Below, piece after piece: positions 33,565-41,796 of a stretch of 64,000 bases of DNA (within the stretch, counting starts at the first letter, position 1; each line of letters starts with the position of its first letter). The stretch is from Streptomyces ortus. GTDB lineage: Bacteria; Actinomycetota; Actinomycetes; Streptomycetales; Streptomycetaceae. The notes below the pieces were generated by a model that made no database searches, was not told the origin of the DNA, and saw only the letters and a list, made by a program, of their open reading frames with translations. The DNA lies in the NCBI RefSeq assembly GCF_026341275.1, contig NZ_JAIFZO010000002.1:1810361-1874360 (forward strand), in the 5' to 3' direction. A program made the translations under genes and the position numbers.

Positions 33565-33576
33565 GGCGGTGCCTCC

Positions 33577-33611
33577 TCGTTGAGTGCGTTGCGTCGAGCT
33601 CGTTGAGTGCG
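33577..33611. repeat. Direct repeats upstream of the GH3 gene
   Basis: TCGTTGAGTGCG occurs at 33577-33588 and 33600-33611 (23-bp pitch, about two helical turns) with the palindrome CGAGCTCG between. This lies 12-47 bp upstream of the GH3 start codon, in the leader or promoter, and could be a regulator site. Confidence 0.5.
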
Positions 33612-33767
33612 GTGGGTCCGGTCCGGCGCGATGCGTTCCGTCGCACACCGTTCCGTCCCCGCCATCCTGCCCGTGTCACCTGCTGATCGGTAGGTTTCGT
33701 TACGTCCGCGTTATATCTATGCCCTGGAAAGCCGCGGGGAGAGCCCTGTCCGTCGTACGGTGACGTC

Positions 33768-34337
33768 ATGACGAGCGGGGCGCCCAGGTCGGCCAGAGGC
33801 ACGGAACGGCGCGCGGAGATCCTCCGGGCGGCGCTGGAGGTGATCGCCGAGCGCGGCTACCGGGGCGCGAGCCTGGCGGCGGTCGCCGAGCGGGTCGCCC
33901 TCACCCCGCAGGGGCTGCTGCACCACTTCCCCACCAAGGAGGCGCTGCTCGTCGCCGTACTGGCGGAGCGCGACCAGTGGGACGCCGTCCCCGGCACCGG
34001 GTGGCGGCTCGAACTGCTCGGCCAGCTCGTCGAGTACAACGCCATGCGGCCCGGGATCGTGCAGACCTTCTCGGCGCTGCTCGGCGAGAGCGTCACGGAG
34101 GGGCATCCGGCCCGGGAGTTCTTCACCGACCGGTACGAGGCCGTACGCGCGAACATGGCGCAGGTGCTGCGGACCGAGTACGGGGAGCGGCTGCCGAGCG
34201 GGCTCACCCCGGAACGGGCCGCCCCCCTGCTCGTCGCGGTGATGGACGGGCTGCAGTACCAGTGGCTGCTCGCGCCGGAGTCGGTGGACATGCCGGCGGC
34301 GTTCCGGGACTTCCTCACGCTGCTGGGCGAGGGCTGA
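33768..34337 (+). CDS. TetR family regulator, probable regulator of the GH3 gene
   Basis: A 189-residue TetR protein: ARGTERRAEILRAALEVIAERGYRGASLAAVAERVALTPQGLLHHFPTKEALL gives the helix-turn-helix (about residues 10-60). The ligand domain is all-helical and short. TACGGT lies six bases before the ATG, inside TGACGTCA, so the transcript is probably leaderless. The divergent GH3 beta-glucosidase is the natural target (inference from position). Followed 137 bp later by the pyroglutamyl-peptidase-like gene on the same strand. Confidence 0.9.
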   Translation: MTSGAPRSARGTERRAEILRAALEVIAERGYRGASLAAVAERVALTPQGLLHHFPTKEALLVAVLAERDQWDAVPGTGWRLELLGQLVEYNAMRPGIVQTFSALLGESVTEGHPAREFFTDRYEAVRANMAQVLRTEYGERLPSGLTPERAAPLLVAVMDGLQYQWLLAPESVDMPAAFRDFLTLLGEG

Positions 34338-34474
34338 TCTTCACGGGTCGGGTGGGGCGGGTGGCGCGGGCGGGGCACGCGTTATGGCGTGCGTCCCGTG
34401 CGTCGCGCATACTGCCGCCATCCGACGACGTCCCCCCTCTCTCGCACTCCCGACTCGGAAGGACCTGAACCGCC

Positions 34475-35788
34475 TTGACGCACATACGTGTCCGGATCGG
34501 CGCCCTCGGCCTGGCTCTGCTGGCCGGACTCGCCGCACCGCCCGCCCTCGCCGCGGAGAACCCCGCGGCCACGCCCACCGTGGAGGAGCAGCGCCTCGAC
34601 AAGGCGGCGCCCCAGGAGATCCTCGCCCGGTCCGGATTCGACACGGTGGCACCGGAGTTGGCCCGGGAGCTGGGCAAGGCCCGTTCGTACGCGCAGGCCG
34701 AGCGGCTGGTCGAACGGCAGGGTTCGCGGCTGTGGCAGCGGGCGGTGGACCGGGCCCAGGGCCGCGGGCCCGCGGGCGGCGACCTCAGCAGGGACGACGA
34801 CCGGCCGCTGTACTGGGCCCGGCTCGGTATGACACGCGAAGTGCGGCAGTGGGAGCCGGAGTTCGGGCTCGGCGAGGCCCGGCGCGCGAAGCTGCTGGCC
34901 GCGCTGGAGCGGACGTCACGGGGCCAGGACTCCATCCGCTTCCCGCACACCAGGTCGCAGTCGCAGTCGCAGTCGCAGGTCACGTCCGCATCCGGTGGCA
35001 AGAAGGTCAAGAAAGTCAAGAAGGTCAAGCGGATCCTGCTGACCGGGTTCGACCCGTTCACGCTGGACCGGGACGTGCGGATCTCCAACCCGTCGGGGGC
35101 GACCGCGCTCGCGCTGGACGGCACGGTGATCAGGACGGCGGACGGTCCGGCGCGTATCGAGACGGCCGTCTTCCCGGTCCGCTGGCAGGACTTCGCCGAC
35201 GGGACCGTGGAGCGGACGCTGCGCCCGCACCTCCCCCACGTCGACCTGTTCACCACGGTCAGCCAGGGCCGGGTGGGCCGTATCGACATCGAGCGCACCA
35301 ACGGGGCCTGGCGCGGCGGCTTCCCGGACAACGAGAACCTTTCGCGCACCGAGACCGTCCCGGTGACCGACCCGGCCTCGCAGCCGCAGTGGACGACGAC
35401 GACCCTGCCGTACAAGGCCATCGTCGCGGCGGACACGGGACGCTTCCCCGTGTACGACAACACGTCGGTGACCGAGATCCCGGCGGGCGACACGGAGTCC
35501 GTGGTGCGCCCCGAGGGTCCGACCGCGGGCTCGACGGCCCGGGCGGGCGGTGGGGGCAACTACCTGTCCAACGAGATCGCATACCGCGCGACGCTCCTGC
35601 GGGACCGGCTCGGGCTCGGCGGCTCGCTGCCCGGCGGTCATGTCCACACGCCGGTACTGGAGTTCGGGGCGGGCAACACGGATCCGGCGAGCGGAACGGT
35701 CACCGACGCGCAGTTCGTGCGGAACCGGCTGGACATCATCGCCCAGGTGCGGTCGATCCTGACGGTGGCAGCGGACGCGACCGGCTGA
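34475..35788 (+). CDS. Secreted pyroglutamyl-peptidase-like protein with Cys-to-Ser change
   Basis: A 437-residue exported protein. Signal peptide (IRVRIGALGLALLAGLAAPPALA), a 150-residue N-terminal region without a recognised domain, a low-complexity linker (QSQSQSQ then KKVKKVKKVKR), and a C-terminal peptidase C15-like domain from LLTGFDPFTLD. The active-site Glu (DIERTN) and PDNEN are kept, and so is the His (GGHVHTP). The segment aligned to the catalytic Cys (consensus YVCNxxxY) reads YLSNEIAY, so Ser replaces Cys. TTG start with GGAAGGAC upstream. Could be an altered hydrolase or a binding protein. Its stop is two bases from that of the convergent EI24 gene. Confidence 0.75.
   Translation: MTHIRVRIGALGLALLAGLAAPPALAAENPAATPTVEEQRLDKAAPQEILARSGFDTVAPELARELGKARSYAQAERLVERQGSRLWQRAVDRAQGRGPAGGDLSRDDDRPLYWARLGMTREVRQWEPEFGLGEARRAKLLAALERTSRGQDSIRFPHTRSQSQSQSQVTSASGGKKVKKVKKVKRILLTGFDPFTLDRDVRISNPSGATALALDGTVIRTADGPARIETAVFPVRWQDFADGTVERTLRPHLPHVDLFTTVSQGRVGRIDIERTNGAWRGGFPDNENLSRTETVPVTDPASQPQWTTTTLPYKAIVAADTGRFPVYDNTSVTEIPAGDTESVVRPEGPTAGSTARAGGGGNYLSNEIAYRATLLRDRLGLGGSLPGGHVHTPVLEFGAGNTDPASGTVTDAQFVRNRLDIIAQVRSILTVAADATG
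34955..35029. repeat. In-frame short tandem repeats in the linker coding region
   Basis: Four perfect TCGCAG units (34955-34978) encode Gln-Ser repeats, and three AAGAAGGTC-type units (35000-35026) encode Lys-Lys-Val repeats. Unit lengths are multiples of three, so gain or loss keeps the frame. Confidence 0.85.
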
Positions 35789-35790
35789 CG

Positions 35791-36594
35791 TCAGTCGGTG
35801 AGGGAGCCCGCGGGGGCCGGGGCGTCCTCGTCCTCTTTCTCCTCGCGGGTCTCCTCGCCGAGCAGGTCGCGGGCCATCAGGGTGGCGCCCGCGACCGCGC
35901 CGGGCATCAGGAAGACGGCGACGAAGGGGACGAGGAAGGCGATGCCGAGGGGGGTGCCGAAGCCCCAGACCAGCATGCGGCGGGAGCGGAGCATGGTGAG
36001 GCGGTCGCGGAGCACGATGTTGCGGCGCTGCAGGGCGACCGCCGTCAGTTCCTCGGTGAGGAAGTAGCCGGTGACGAAGAAGCCGATCACCGGGACGACG
36101 GTCTGTCCGACGAACGGGATGAAGCCGAGCGCGAAGAGCAGGACGCCCCAGATCACGGCCCTTGCGACGATGCGGAGGCTGTCGCGGGTCGAGATCAGCA
36201 GTTCGCGCCAGAGCGGGAGGTCCGACTCGGGGGCCGTGCCGTCCGGGGACACGTCCCGGTCCACCTTCTCGGAGAGGCTCTCGTAGAAGGGCTGGCCGAT
36301 GATGAGGGTGGCGGCGGTGAAGGTGACGACGGACAGGAGCAGGGCGAGCGCGAAGAGGACCGCCGTCAGGAAGCCGCGGAAGAGGCCGAGCCAGGGGCTC
36401 GACCAGTCGTCGGCGAAGGGGGTGGCCCAGGTGACGAAGTCCGTGCCCCACAGGGCCAGGGCCACCAGGGCCGCGGCGTACAGGACGAGGGTGATGAGGC
36501 CGGGGATCAGTCCGAAGCCGAACTGCTTTCCGTGCCTGGCCACCCAGCGCTGGCCGCGCAGCAAGTACCTGAATCCCACGCCAAGATCACGCAT
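35791..36594 (-). CDS. EI24 domain (CysZ-like) membrane protein
   Basis: A 267-residue integral membrane protein of the EI24/CysZ family, with about four to six hydrophobic segments (FGFGLIPGLITLVLYAAALVALALW, GFLTAVLFALALLLSVVTFT, WGVLLFALGFIPFVGQTVVPVIGFFVTGYFL, GIAFLVPFVAVFLMPGAVAGA). FYESLSEKVD and the RLTMLRSRRMLVWGFGTP loop are conserved in the family. C-terminus is acidic. CysZ is a sulfate channel in proteobacteria; actinobacterial members are uncharacterised. Leaderless by TAAGGT six bases before the ATG. Confidence 0.85.
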   Translation of the reverse strand: MRDLGVGFRYLLRGQRWVARHGKQFGFGLIPGLITLVLYAAALVALALWGTDFVTWATPFADDWSSPWLGLFRGFLTAVLFALALLLSVVTFTAATLIIGQPFYESLSEKVDRDVSPDGTAPESDLPLWRELLISTRDSLRIVARAVIWGVLLFALGFIPFVGQTVVPVIGFFVTGYFLTEELTAVALQRRNIVLRDRLTMLRSRRMLVWGFGTPLGIAFLVPFVAVFLMPGAVAGATLMARDLLGEETREEKEDEDAPAPAGSLTD

Positions 36595-36674
36595 GGCTGT
36601 ACCTTACCGGGCGCGGATCCCGCGCCTGCGGGCCGGTGAAACCGGCCGCGCGGCTCCCCCTCGCCCCCAAAGCC

Positions 36675-36750
36675 AAAAGATTGCGCAGTTCCCCGCGCCC
36701 CTGATGGGGCGCAGCCCCTCTTAGGGGCGCGGGGAACGGCGCAGTCTTTT
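36675..36750. terminator. Dispersed repeat, full palindromic copy
   Basis: Arms 36675-36702 and 36723-36750 (left arm starts AAAAGATTGCGCAGTTCCCC) match at 26 of 28 positions. The A-run at the left and T-run at the right make it an intrinsic terminator in both directions. The internal segment GATGGGGCGCAGCCCCTC is the same as in the copy at 43424. It lies just past the stop codon of the gene ending at 36755 and upstream of the EI24 promoter. Confidence 0.9.
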
Positions 36751-36754
36751 GCTT

Positions 36755-37627
36755 TTAGGGGGACGCGGGGAACTGCGCGGTCACCACCGCCGCCGGACCC
36801 GCCGCGGGCGAGACGACCGCCGACACCCGCACCGCCGCGGCCCGCACCGCCCTGCCCGCCCACCCCGCGGAAGCGACAAGCAGCGGCTGGAGCTGTTCGA
36901 GGCCGGAGACCACCGCCTCCTCCCCCGCGACCAGCAACGGCCGCCCCGCCCGCAAGCCGGCCGCGGCCACCTCCGTGAGGTCCGCCAGCGGCGGCACCGC
37001 CGCACGGACCGCGCCCGCCCCCGCCACCGCGGCCCGTTCCGCCAGCGCCGCCTGCAACGGCAGCAGCGGAGCCAGCGCGGACGTCAACGCGTCCGCGCCG
37101 CGCCGCAGTTCGGGCGAGGAGTCCCGCAGCACCTCGGCCGCGGCCCGGATCACCGGCGCGAGCACCAGCAGCGTGCCGGCCGCCACCCCCGCCACCGCGG
37201 GCAGCAGCGGCGACGAGGCGTCCACCAGCTCCCCCAGCGCCTCCGCGGCCTCCTCCACCGCCGGCTCCACCGCGTCGAGGAGCGGCAGCAGACTGTCCCC
37301 GAGCGCGGTGAGCAGCGCCCGCGCCGGTTCGCCGACCGGGTGGCCGGCGAGCGGCGCCCCGCTCGTCCCCAGCCGCGTCAGCGTGTCCACCATCCGGTAG
37401 AAGGCCTCCTGCGCCTGGGGCGACGCGCTCGCCTCGGCGAGTTCGGCGGTCGTCTCGCGCAGCACCCGTAGCGCCTCGGCGCCCGAACCGTCCCTCGGGT
37501 CCAGGGTGTTGACGGCGATCCGGGTGAGGTTGCCCGCGGTGTCCAGGAGCTGGCCGGTGATGTCGGACGTGCTGCGCGCGATACGCGCGACGTCGTCCCT
37601 GCTGGGGAGCGACGGGATCGTTGCCAT
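36755..37627 (-). CDS. Ala/Leu-rich helical hypothetical protein
   Basis: A 290-residue protein I do not recognise. It is predicted almost fully helical, rich in Ala, Leu, Val and Glu, with amphipathic repeats (RVLRETTAELAEASASPQAQEAFYRMVDTL) and a hydrophobic stretch SSPLLPAVAGVAAGTLLVLAPVI that could be a membrane or bundle core. N-terminus MATIPSLPSRDDVARIARSTSDITGQLLDTAG. ATG at 37627 preceded by GGAGAG. The last residues (TAQFPASP) are encoded by a copy of the dispersed repeat that has run into the gene. No catalytic motif. A phasin- or apolipoprotein-like surface role is conceivable but unsupported. Confidence 0.65.
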   Translation of the reverse strand: MATIPSLPSRDDVARIARSTSDITGQLLDTAGNLTRIAVNTLDPRDGSGAEALRVLRETTAELAEASASPQAQEAFYRMVDTLTRLGTSGAPLAGHPVGEPARALLTALGDSLLPLLDAVEPAVEEAAEALGELVDASSPLLPAVAGVAAGTLLVLAPVIRAAAEVLRDSSPELRRGADALTSALAPLLPLQAALAERAAVAGAGAVRAAVPPLADLTEVAAAGLRAGRPLLVAGEEAVVSGLEQLQPLLVASAGWAGRAVRAAAVRVSAVVSPAAGPAAVVTAQFPASP

Positions 37628-37643
37628 GGGCTCTCCTCGCCTC

Positions 37644-37712
37644 ACGCACGCACGCACGCACGCCGCGCACGTGCGCTGCCGGTCGCCGGTCGCCGGTCGC
37701 CGGTCATCGGGT
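37644..37712. repeat. Short tandem repeats upstream of the helical hypothetical gene
   Basis: Five perfect ACGC units (37644-37663) followed by three and a half CCGGTCG-type heptamers (from 37679), 17-85 bp upstream of the ATG at 37627. Such simple repeats in a promoter/leader could vary in number. Confidence 0.8.
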
Positions 37713-37887
37713 GCCGGTCGCCCGGTGCCTGGTGTCGGGTCCGTTTCCAGGATGCCCCCTCCGCCCGGCCGGGGACCCCGCGTCCGCCCCATCGGTTACG
37801 CCGACGCCCTCTTGTTGCGGGAGGGACGAGCAGGTAGACCTCCCGTACCGAAGTGACCCCTGTCAGGCCCTCTCCGCGGAGGTACAC

Positions 37888-40485
37888 GTGCGCCTACCGA
37901 GACCCGTCCTGATCGTCACGGCCACCGCCACCGCGGCGGCCACGCTCCTGCTCACCCCGAACGGCGCCGTCGCCGACCCGACACCCCGTCCGGGGGCGCC
38001 GGTCCGCGAGGGATCCGGCCCCTTCGACGCCGGCGGCGGAGCCGGAGAGGCGGCCAGGGCACCCGGGAGCGCCACCGACCGCGCCCTGACCGCCCCGGTC
38101 ACCGAACTCACCCCCGACGCCGGAGCCGTACGCGGTTATCCGCGTGAGCAGGTACTCGCCCCGGACCCCCGGAACCCGGCCGACAAGTCCATCAAGCTGG
38201 GCCTGACCCCGTACCACGCCATCGCCCCGAAGCTGAACGCACTGCAGCGCCTCGGCGAGCGGGTGAGTGTGGAGGTCGCGGGCCGGTCGGCCGGCGGACA
38301 CCGGCTGTTCCTGGTCACCGTCACCGCGCCGGAGTCCGACCGGCAGGCGCGCGCCCAGGAGCGTATGCGCGAGCTGATCGAGAACGCGCCCGTCGCCGCC
38401 GCCAAGGACCCCGCCGTCAAGCGGGACTACAAGACGCCGGTCTTCTTCAACAACAACATCCACGGCAACGAGTGGGAGGGCACGGACGCCTCCCTCAAGC
38501 TGATCGAGAAGCTCGCCACGGCCGAGGACGGCAGCACCCGCGACCTCCTCGCGCACCACCGCGTGTACTTCAACATCACCGCGAACCCGGACGGCCGTAT
38601 CGCCGGCACCCGAGCGAACGCCAACGGGTTCGACCTGAACCGGGACTTCGTGACCGCCTCGCAGCCCGAGGTGCGGGCCATGCGGCAGATCGCGATCGAC
38701 AAGCAGCCCGCGCTCATGGTCGACCTGCACGGCTACGTCAACGGCACCCTCATCGAGCCGACGACGCCCCCGCACGGCGAGAACTACGAGTACGACCTCT
38801 TCCTGAAGAACACCTACGCCAACGCCCTCGGTATGGAGGCCGCCGTCAACGGCCTCGGCTACACACCGGAGCGGGACGGGGTGGAGCCCGCCCAGATTCC
38901 CTTCCGGGACCAGGAGGAGGGCTGGGACGACTGGCCGCCCATCTTCACCCCGCAGTACATGCCCTTCCACGGCACGGTCGCCGCGCACACCGTCGAGTTC
39001 CCCATGGCGGTGAACAACGACGAGTACGACGAACTGCCCGTCACCGAGCTGCGCCGCCGCGCGTCGATCAACGTGGCCATCGCGGGCGCGGCGATGCGCG
39101 CGAGCCTGGACTACGCGCGCACGCACCGCAGTTCACTGGTCGCCGACCAGATCGAGGTCTTCCGGCGGAGCGTGACGGGCGCCGCCCAGGTCCCGGTCTC
39201 GCCGGAGACCGTGCCGGGTGTCCCGGGCATCGGCCCGGAGGACGTCTACACCACCGACTTCCCCCGCGCGTACGTGATTCCGGCGGGCGCGGATGCCCAG
39301 CGCTCGGCCCCGGCCGCCGCCCGCCTGGTCGACCACCTGCTCGCCAACGACGTCCGGGTCCGGCAGGCGACACGGGACTTCAGGCTCGGCGGCGCGAACG
39401 GCAGGACGTACGCGAAGGGCTCGTACGTCGTCGATCTGCGGCAGCCCAAGCGCGGCATGGCCAATGTGATGCTGGCGGACGGGCGGGACATCAGCGACAA
39501 GGTGTCGGTGATGTACGACATCTCCGGCTGGAGCCTCGGCCGCCTGTGGGGCGCGACCGTCGACACCGTACGGACCTCGGAACTCGACGTGCCGGACCGG
39601 GCGGTGCACGCCGCCGCGAAGGCCGGGTACGTGGCCCCCGGCGGGACGCGGCAGCCGCGACTGCGGCTGCGCCTCGACGACCCCCGGGAGATCGCGGCGC
39701 TCAACTCCCTTCTCGCGGACGGGATTTCGGTGCGGCGGGCGGTCGACGGCAGTGCGATCGTGCCCGCCTCGGCCCGCGGGAAGGCCGCGGTCGCCGCGAG
39801 GACGTACGACGTGGCCTTCGACGCGACGAAGGAGAGCGGCGGCGCCCCGCTGCGGCGGGTCCGGGTGGCCGCGGCGGTTACGCCGGGCGAGCTGTTCGCG
39901 CTGCGGGAGATGAACTTCGACGTGGTCCCGGTGTCCACGGTCGTCCTGAACGCGGGCTTCGACTGGTCGCGGGCGGACGTCCTGTTCGCGTCCGCCGGGC
40001 TGGACGCCGCCGACCTCACCCCGGCCGCGCGCACCGCGCTGAACGCCTTCCTGAGCCGGGAGGGGCTGGTGGGCCGTGGCGCCACCGGGGCGGCTCTCAA
40101 CACCTCCGCCGGTCTCCTGACGGTCCAGGCGGTGGAGGGCAACCCGGACGCCAACGGCGTGGTACGGCTGGTCAATTCACCCGGTGGCGGGGTGACCGCC
40201 GGCGCCCCCGACCACGGTTTCGTCTACGCGCCGGTGTGGTTCACGGGCCTCGGCGCCGGGGTGCGCGTGGAGCAGTCGTACGGGGGCGGGGCCGGCGCGA
40301 GTCCACTCGTCTCCGGCCACTGGCGCGCGTTGCAGGACGGCGGCGGCGGACCGGCGCAGGCGGCCGGCCGGGCTTCGGTGGTGAGCGGGCCGCATGCCGT
40401 GCTGTTCGGCACGGAGCCGCTCTTCCGCGATCATCCGAAGGGAGAATTCGCGCAGGTGGCACGGGCGTTGCTGACCGTGTCCTGA
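37888..40485 (+). CDS. Secreted M14 family zinc carboxypeptidase
   Basis: An 865-residue exported metallopeptidase. Signal peptide RLPRPVLIVTATATAAATLLLTPNGAVA. The M14 domain has zinc ligands His192 and Glu195 (NIHGNEWEG) and His281 (MVDLHGYVNG), substrate Arg in FDLNRDF, and the catalytic Glu370 in AHTVEFP. A 450-residue C-terminal region without named domains follows, including DVYTTDFPRAYVIPAG and YDISGWSLGRLWG, known from large Streptomyces M14 proteins. GTG start preceded by GGAGG. Likely removes C-terminal residues from peptides in the medium. Followed 71 bp later by a serine hydrolase gene. Confidence 0.9.
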   Translation: MRLPRPVLIVTATATAAATLLLTPNGAVADPTPRPGAPVREGSGPFDAGGGAGEAARAPGSATDRALTAPVTELTPDAGAVRGYPREQVLAPDPRNPADKSIKLGLTPYHAIAPKLNALQRLGERVSVEVAGRSAGGHRLFLVTVTAPESDRQARAQERMRELIENAPVAAAKDPAVKRDYKTPVFFNNNIHGNEWEGTDASLKLIEKLATAEDGSTRDLLAHHRVYFNITANPDGRIAGTRANANGFDLNRDFVTASQPEVRAMRQIAIDKQPALMVDLHGYVNGTLIEPTTPPHGENYEYDLFLKNTYANALGMEAAVNGLGYTPERDGVEPAQIPFRDQEEGWDDWPPIFTPQYMPFHGTVAAHTVEFPMAVNNDEYDELPVTELRRRASINVAIAGAAMRASLDYARTHRSSLVADQIEVFRRSVTGAAQVPVSPETVPGVPGIGPEDVYTTDFPRAYVIPAGADAQRSAPAAARLVDHLLANDVRVRQATRDFRLGGANGRTYAKGSYVVDLRQPKRGMANVMLADGRDISDKVSVMYDISGWSLGRLWGATVDTVRTSELDVPDRAVHAAAKAGYVAPGGTRQPRLRLRLDDPREIAALNSLLADGISVRRAVDGSAIVPASARGKAAVAARTYDVAFDATKESGGAPLRRVRVAAAVTPGELFALREMNFDVVPVSTVVLNAGFDWSRADVLFASAGLDAADLTPAARTALNAFLSREGLVGRGATGAALNTSAGLLTVQAVEGNPDANGVVRLVNSPGGGVTAGAPDHGFVYAPVWFTGLGAGVRVEQSYGGGAGASPLVSGHWRALQDGGGGPAQAAGRASVVSGPHAVLFGTEPLFRDHPKGEFAQVARALLTVS

Positions 40486-40556
40486 GAGGACCGGGTACTG
40501 GGAACACGGTCGCCGAGAACTGGGACGCGGCACACAGAGATCTGAGGAGAGCACGG

Positions 40557-41708
40557 ATGGCACAGGAGATCCACGGCACCGTCGCCGAAGGCTTCGAGGC
40601 GGTGCGCGAGGAGTTCGCGTCCGTCGTCGCAGCCGAACGTCCGGATTACGCGGGACAGTTGGCCGCGTACGTACGGGGGCGGCGGGTCGTCGATCTGTGG
40701 ACCGGCGCGGACACCGACGGCGACACGCTGTTCGGTGTCTTCTCCTCCACGAAGGGGGCGGCCCACCTGGTGGTCGCCCTGCTCGTACAGGACGGCACGC
40801 TGGAACTGGATCGCGAAGTGGCGTACTACTGGCCGGAGTTCGCGGCGGAGGGCAAGTCGGCGGTGACCCTGCGGGAGCTGCTGGCCCACCGGGCGGGGCT
40901 GGTCGGTTCGGACGCGGGCTTCACCCTCGACGAACTGGCCGACGACCGGGTGATCGCCGAACGGCTCGCGGGCCAGCGACCGTTCTGGCGGCCGGGCACG
41001 GCCTTCGGCTATCACGCGCTGGTGATCGGCGCGCTCACGGGCGAGATCGTCCGGCGGGTCACCGGCCGTACGCTCCAGGAGGTGTACGAGGAGCGGGTCC
41101 GCGCGCCGTACGGGCTGGGTTTCCATCTGGGGCTGCCCGAGTCTGAGGAGCACCGGTACCTGTCGGTGCAGCCGATGGCACCGACGCCGCCGGAGCAGGC
41201 GCTGCTGGACGCGACACCGAGGGGGCCGCACACGCTGGCCTCGATCGCGTTCAACGAGCATGTGCCGGGAGCCGTGCCGCTGGTGGACTTCCCCAACTCC
41301 CGTGCGGTGCGGGCCCTCGGTCAGGCCTCGGCGGGCGGGGTCGCCTCCGCGCGCGGGCTGGCCGGGATGTACGCGGCGGCGGTCGGGGAGGTGAACGGGC
41401 GCGCGGCGCTGCTCAAGCCGGACACGGTCGCGGAGGTGGGGCAGATCCACTCCGTGGGGTACGACCTGGTGGCGCGGGCGCACAAGTCGTACGGGCTGGG
41501 GTTCCAGGCCACGGCCGACATGTGGCATCCGTTCCTGGGGGCGGGGGCGTTCGGCCACAGCGGGGCGGGCGGGTCGCAGGGGTTCGCGGATCCGCGGAGT
41601 GGGCTCGCGTACGGGTACACGCGGCGGCGGATCTCGTTCCCGGGGGGCGCGGCACCGGAGAACCAGCGGCTGGTCCTCGCGATCCACACGGCGCCGGCGC
41701 CGGCCTGA
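40557..41708 (+). CDS. Serine hydrolase, beta-lactamase class C (EstB-like) family
   Basis: A 383-residue cytosolic serine hydrolase. S-x-x-K motif FSSTKGAAHL near residue 63, Y-x-N replaced by FGYHALVIG, and a C-terminal GHSGAGGSQGF in place of K-T-G, all as in EstB-type esterases. N-terminal VDLWTGADTDGDTLFGVFSS is also typical. GAGGAGA seven bases before the ATG. May be co-transcribed with the M14 gene. Ester hydrolysis is most likely; no evidence for beta-lactam resistance. Ends at a repeat-type bidirectional terminator. Confidence 0.87.
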   Translation: MAQEIHGTVAEGFEAVREEFASVVAAERPDYAGQLAAYVRGRRVVDLWTGADTDGDTLFGVFSSTKGAAHLVVALLVQDGTLELDREVAYYWPEFAAEGKSAVTLRELLAHRAGLVGSDAGFTLDELADDRVIAERLAGQRPFWRPGTAFGYHALVIGALTGEIVRRVTGRTLQEVYEERVRAPYGLGFHLGLPESEEHRYLSVQPMAPTPPEQALLDATPRGPHTLASIAFNEHVPGAVPLVDFPNSRAVRALGQASAGGVASARGLAGMYAAAVGEVNGRAALLKPDTVAEVGQIHSVGYDLVARAHKSYGLGFQATADMWHPFLGAGAFGHSGAGGSQGFADPRSGLAYGYTRRRISFPGGAAPENQRLVLAIHTAPAPA

Positions 41709-41717
41709 GCGCCGGTA

Positions 41718-41777
41718 AAAAGATTGCGCCGTTCCCCGCGCCCCGGATCAGGGGCGCGGGGAACAGCGCGATCTTTT
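41718..41777. terminator. Bidirectional terminator (dispersed repeat)
   Basis: Arms 41718-41744 and 41751-41777 match at 25 of 27 positions, with AAAAGAT at the left end and ATCTTTT at the right. Sits between the convergent serine hydrolase (stop 41708) and MDR oxidoreductase (stop 41797). A nearly loop-free variant of the element. Confidence 0.92.
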
Positions 41778-41796
41778 GGCTCCGGCCGCGTCGGGG

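Noticed and set aside
38472..40556. Extension of the serine hydrolase at 40557 through the M14 gene (1078 codons)
   Set aside because: This is the out-of-frame shadow of the M14 peptidase; the true start has GAGGAGA seven bases upstream.
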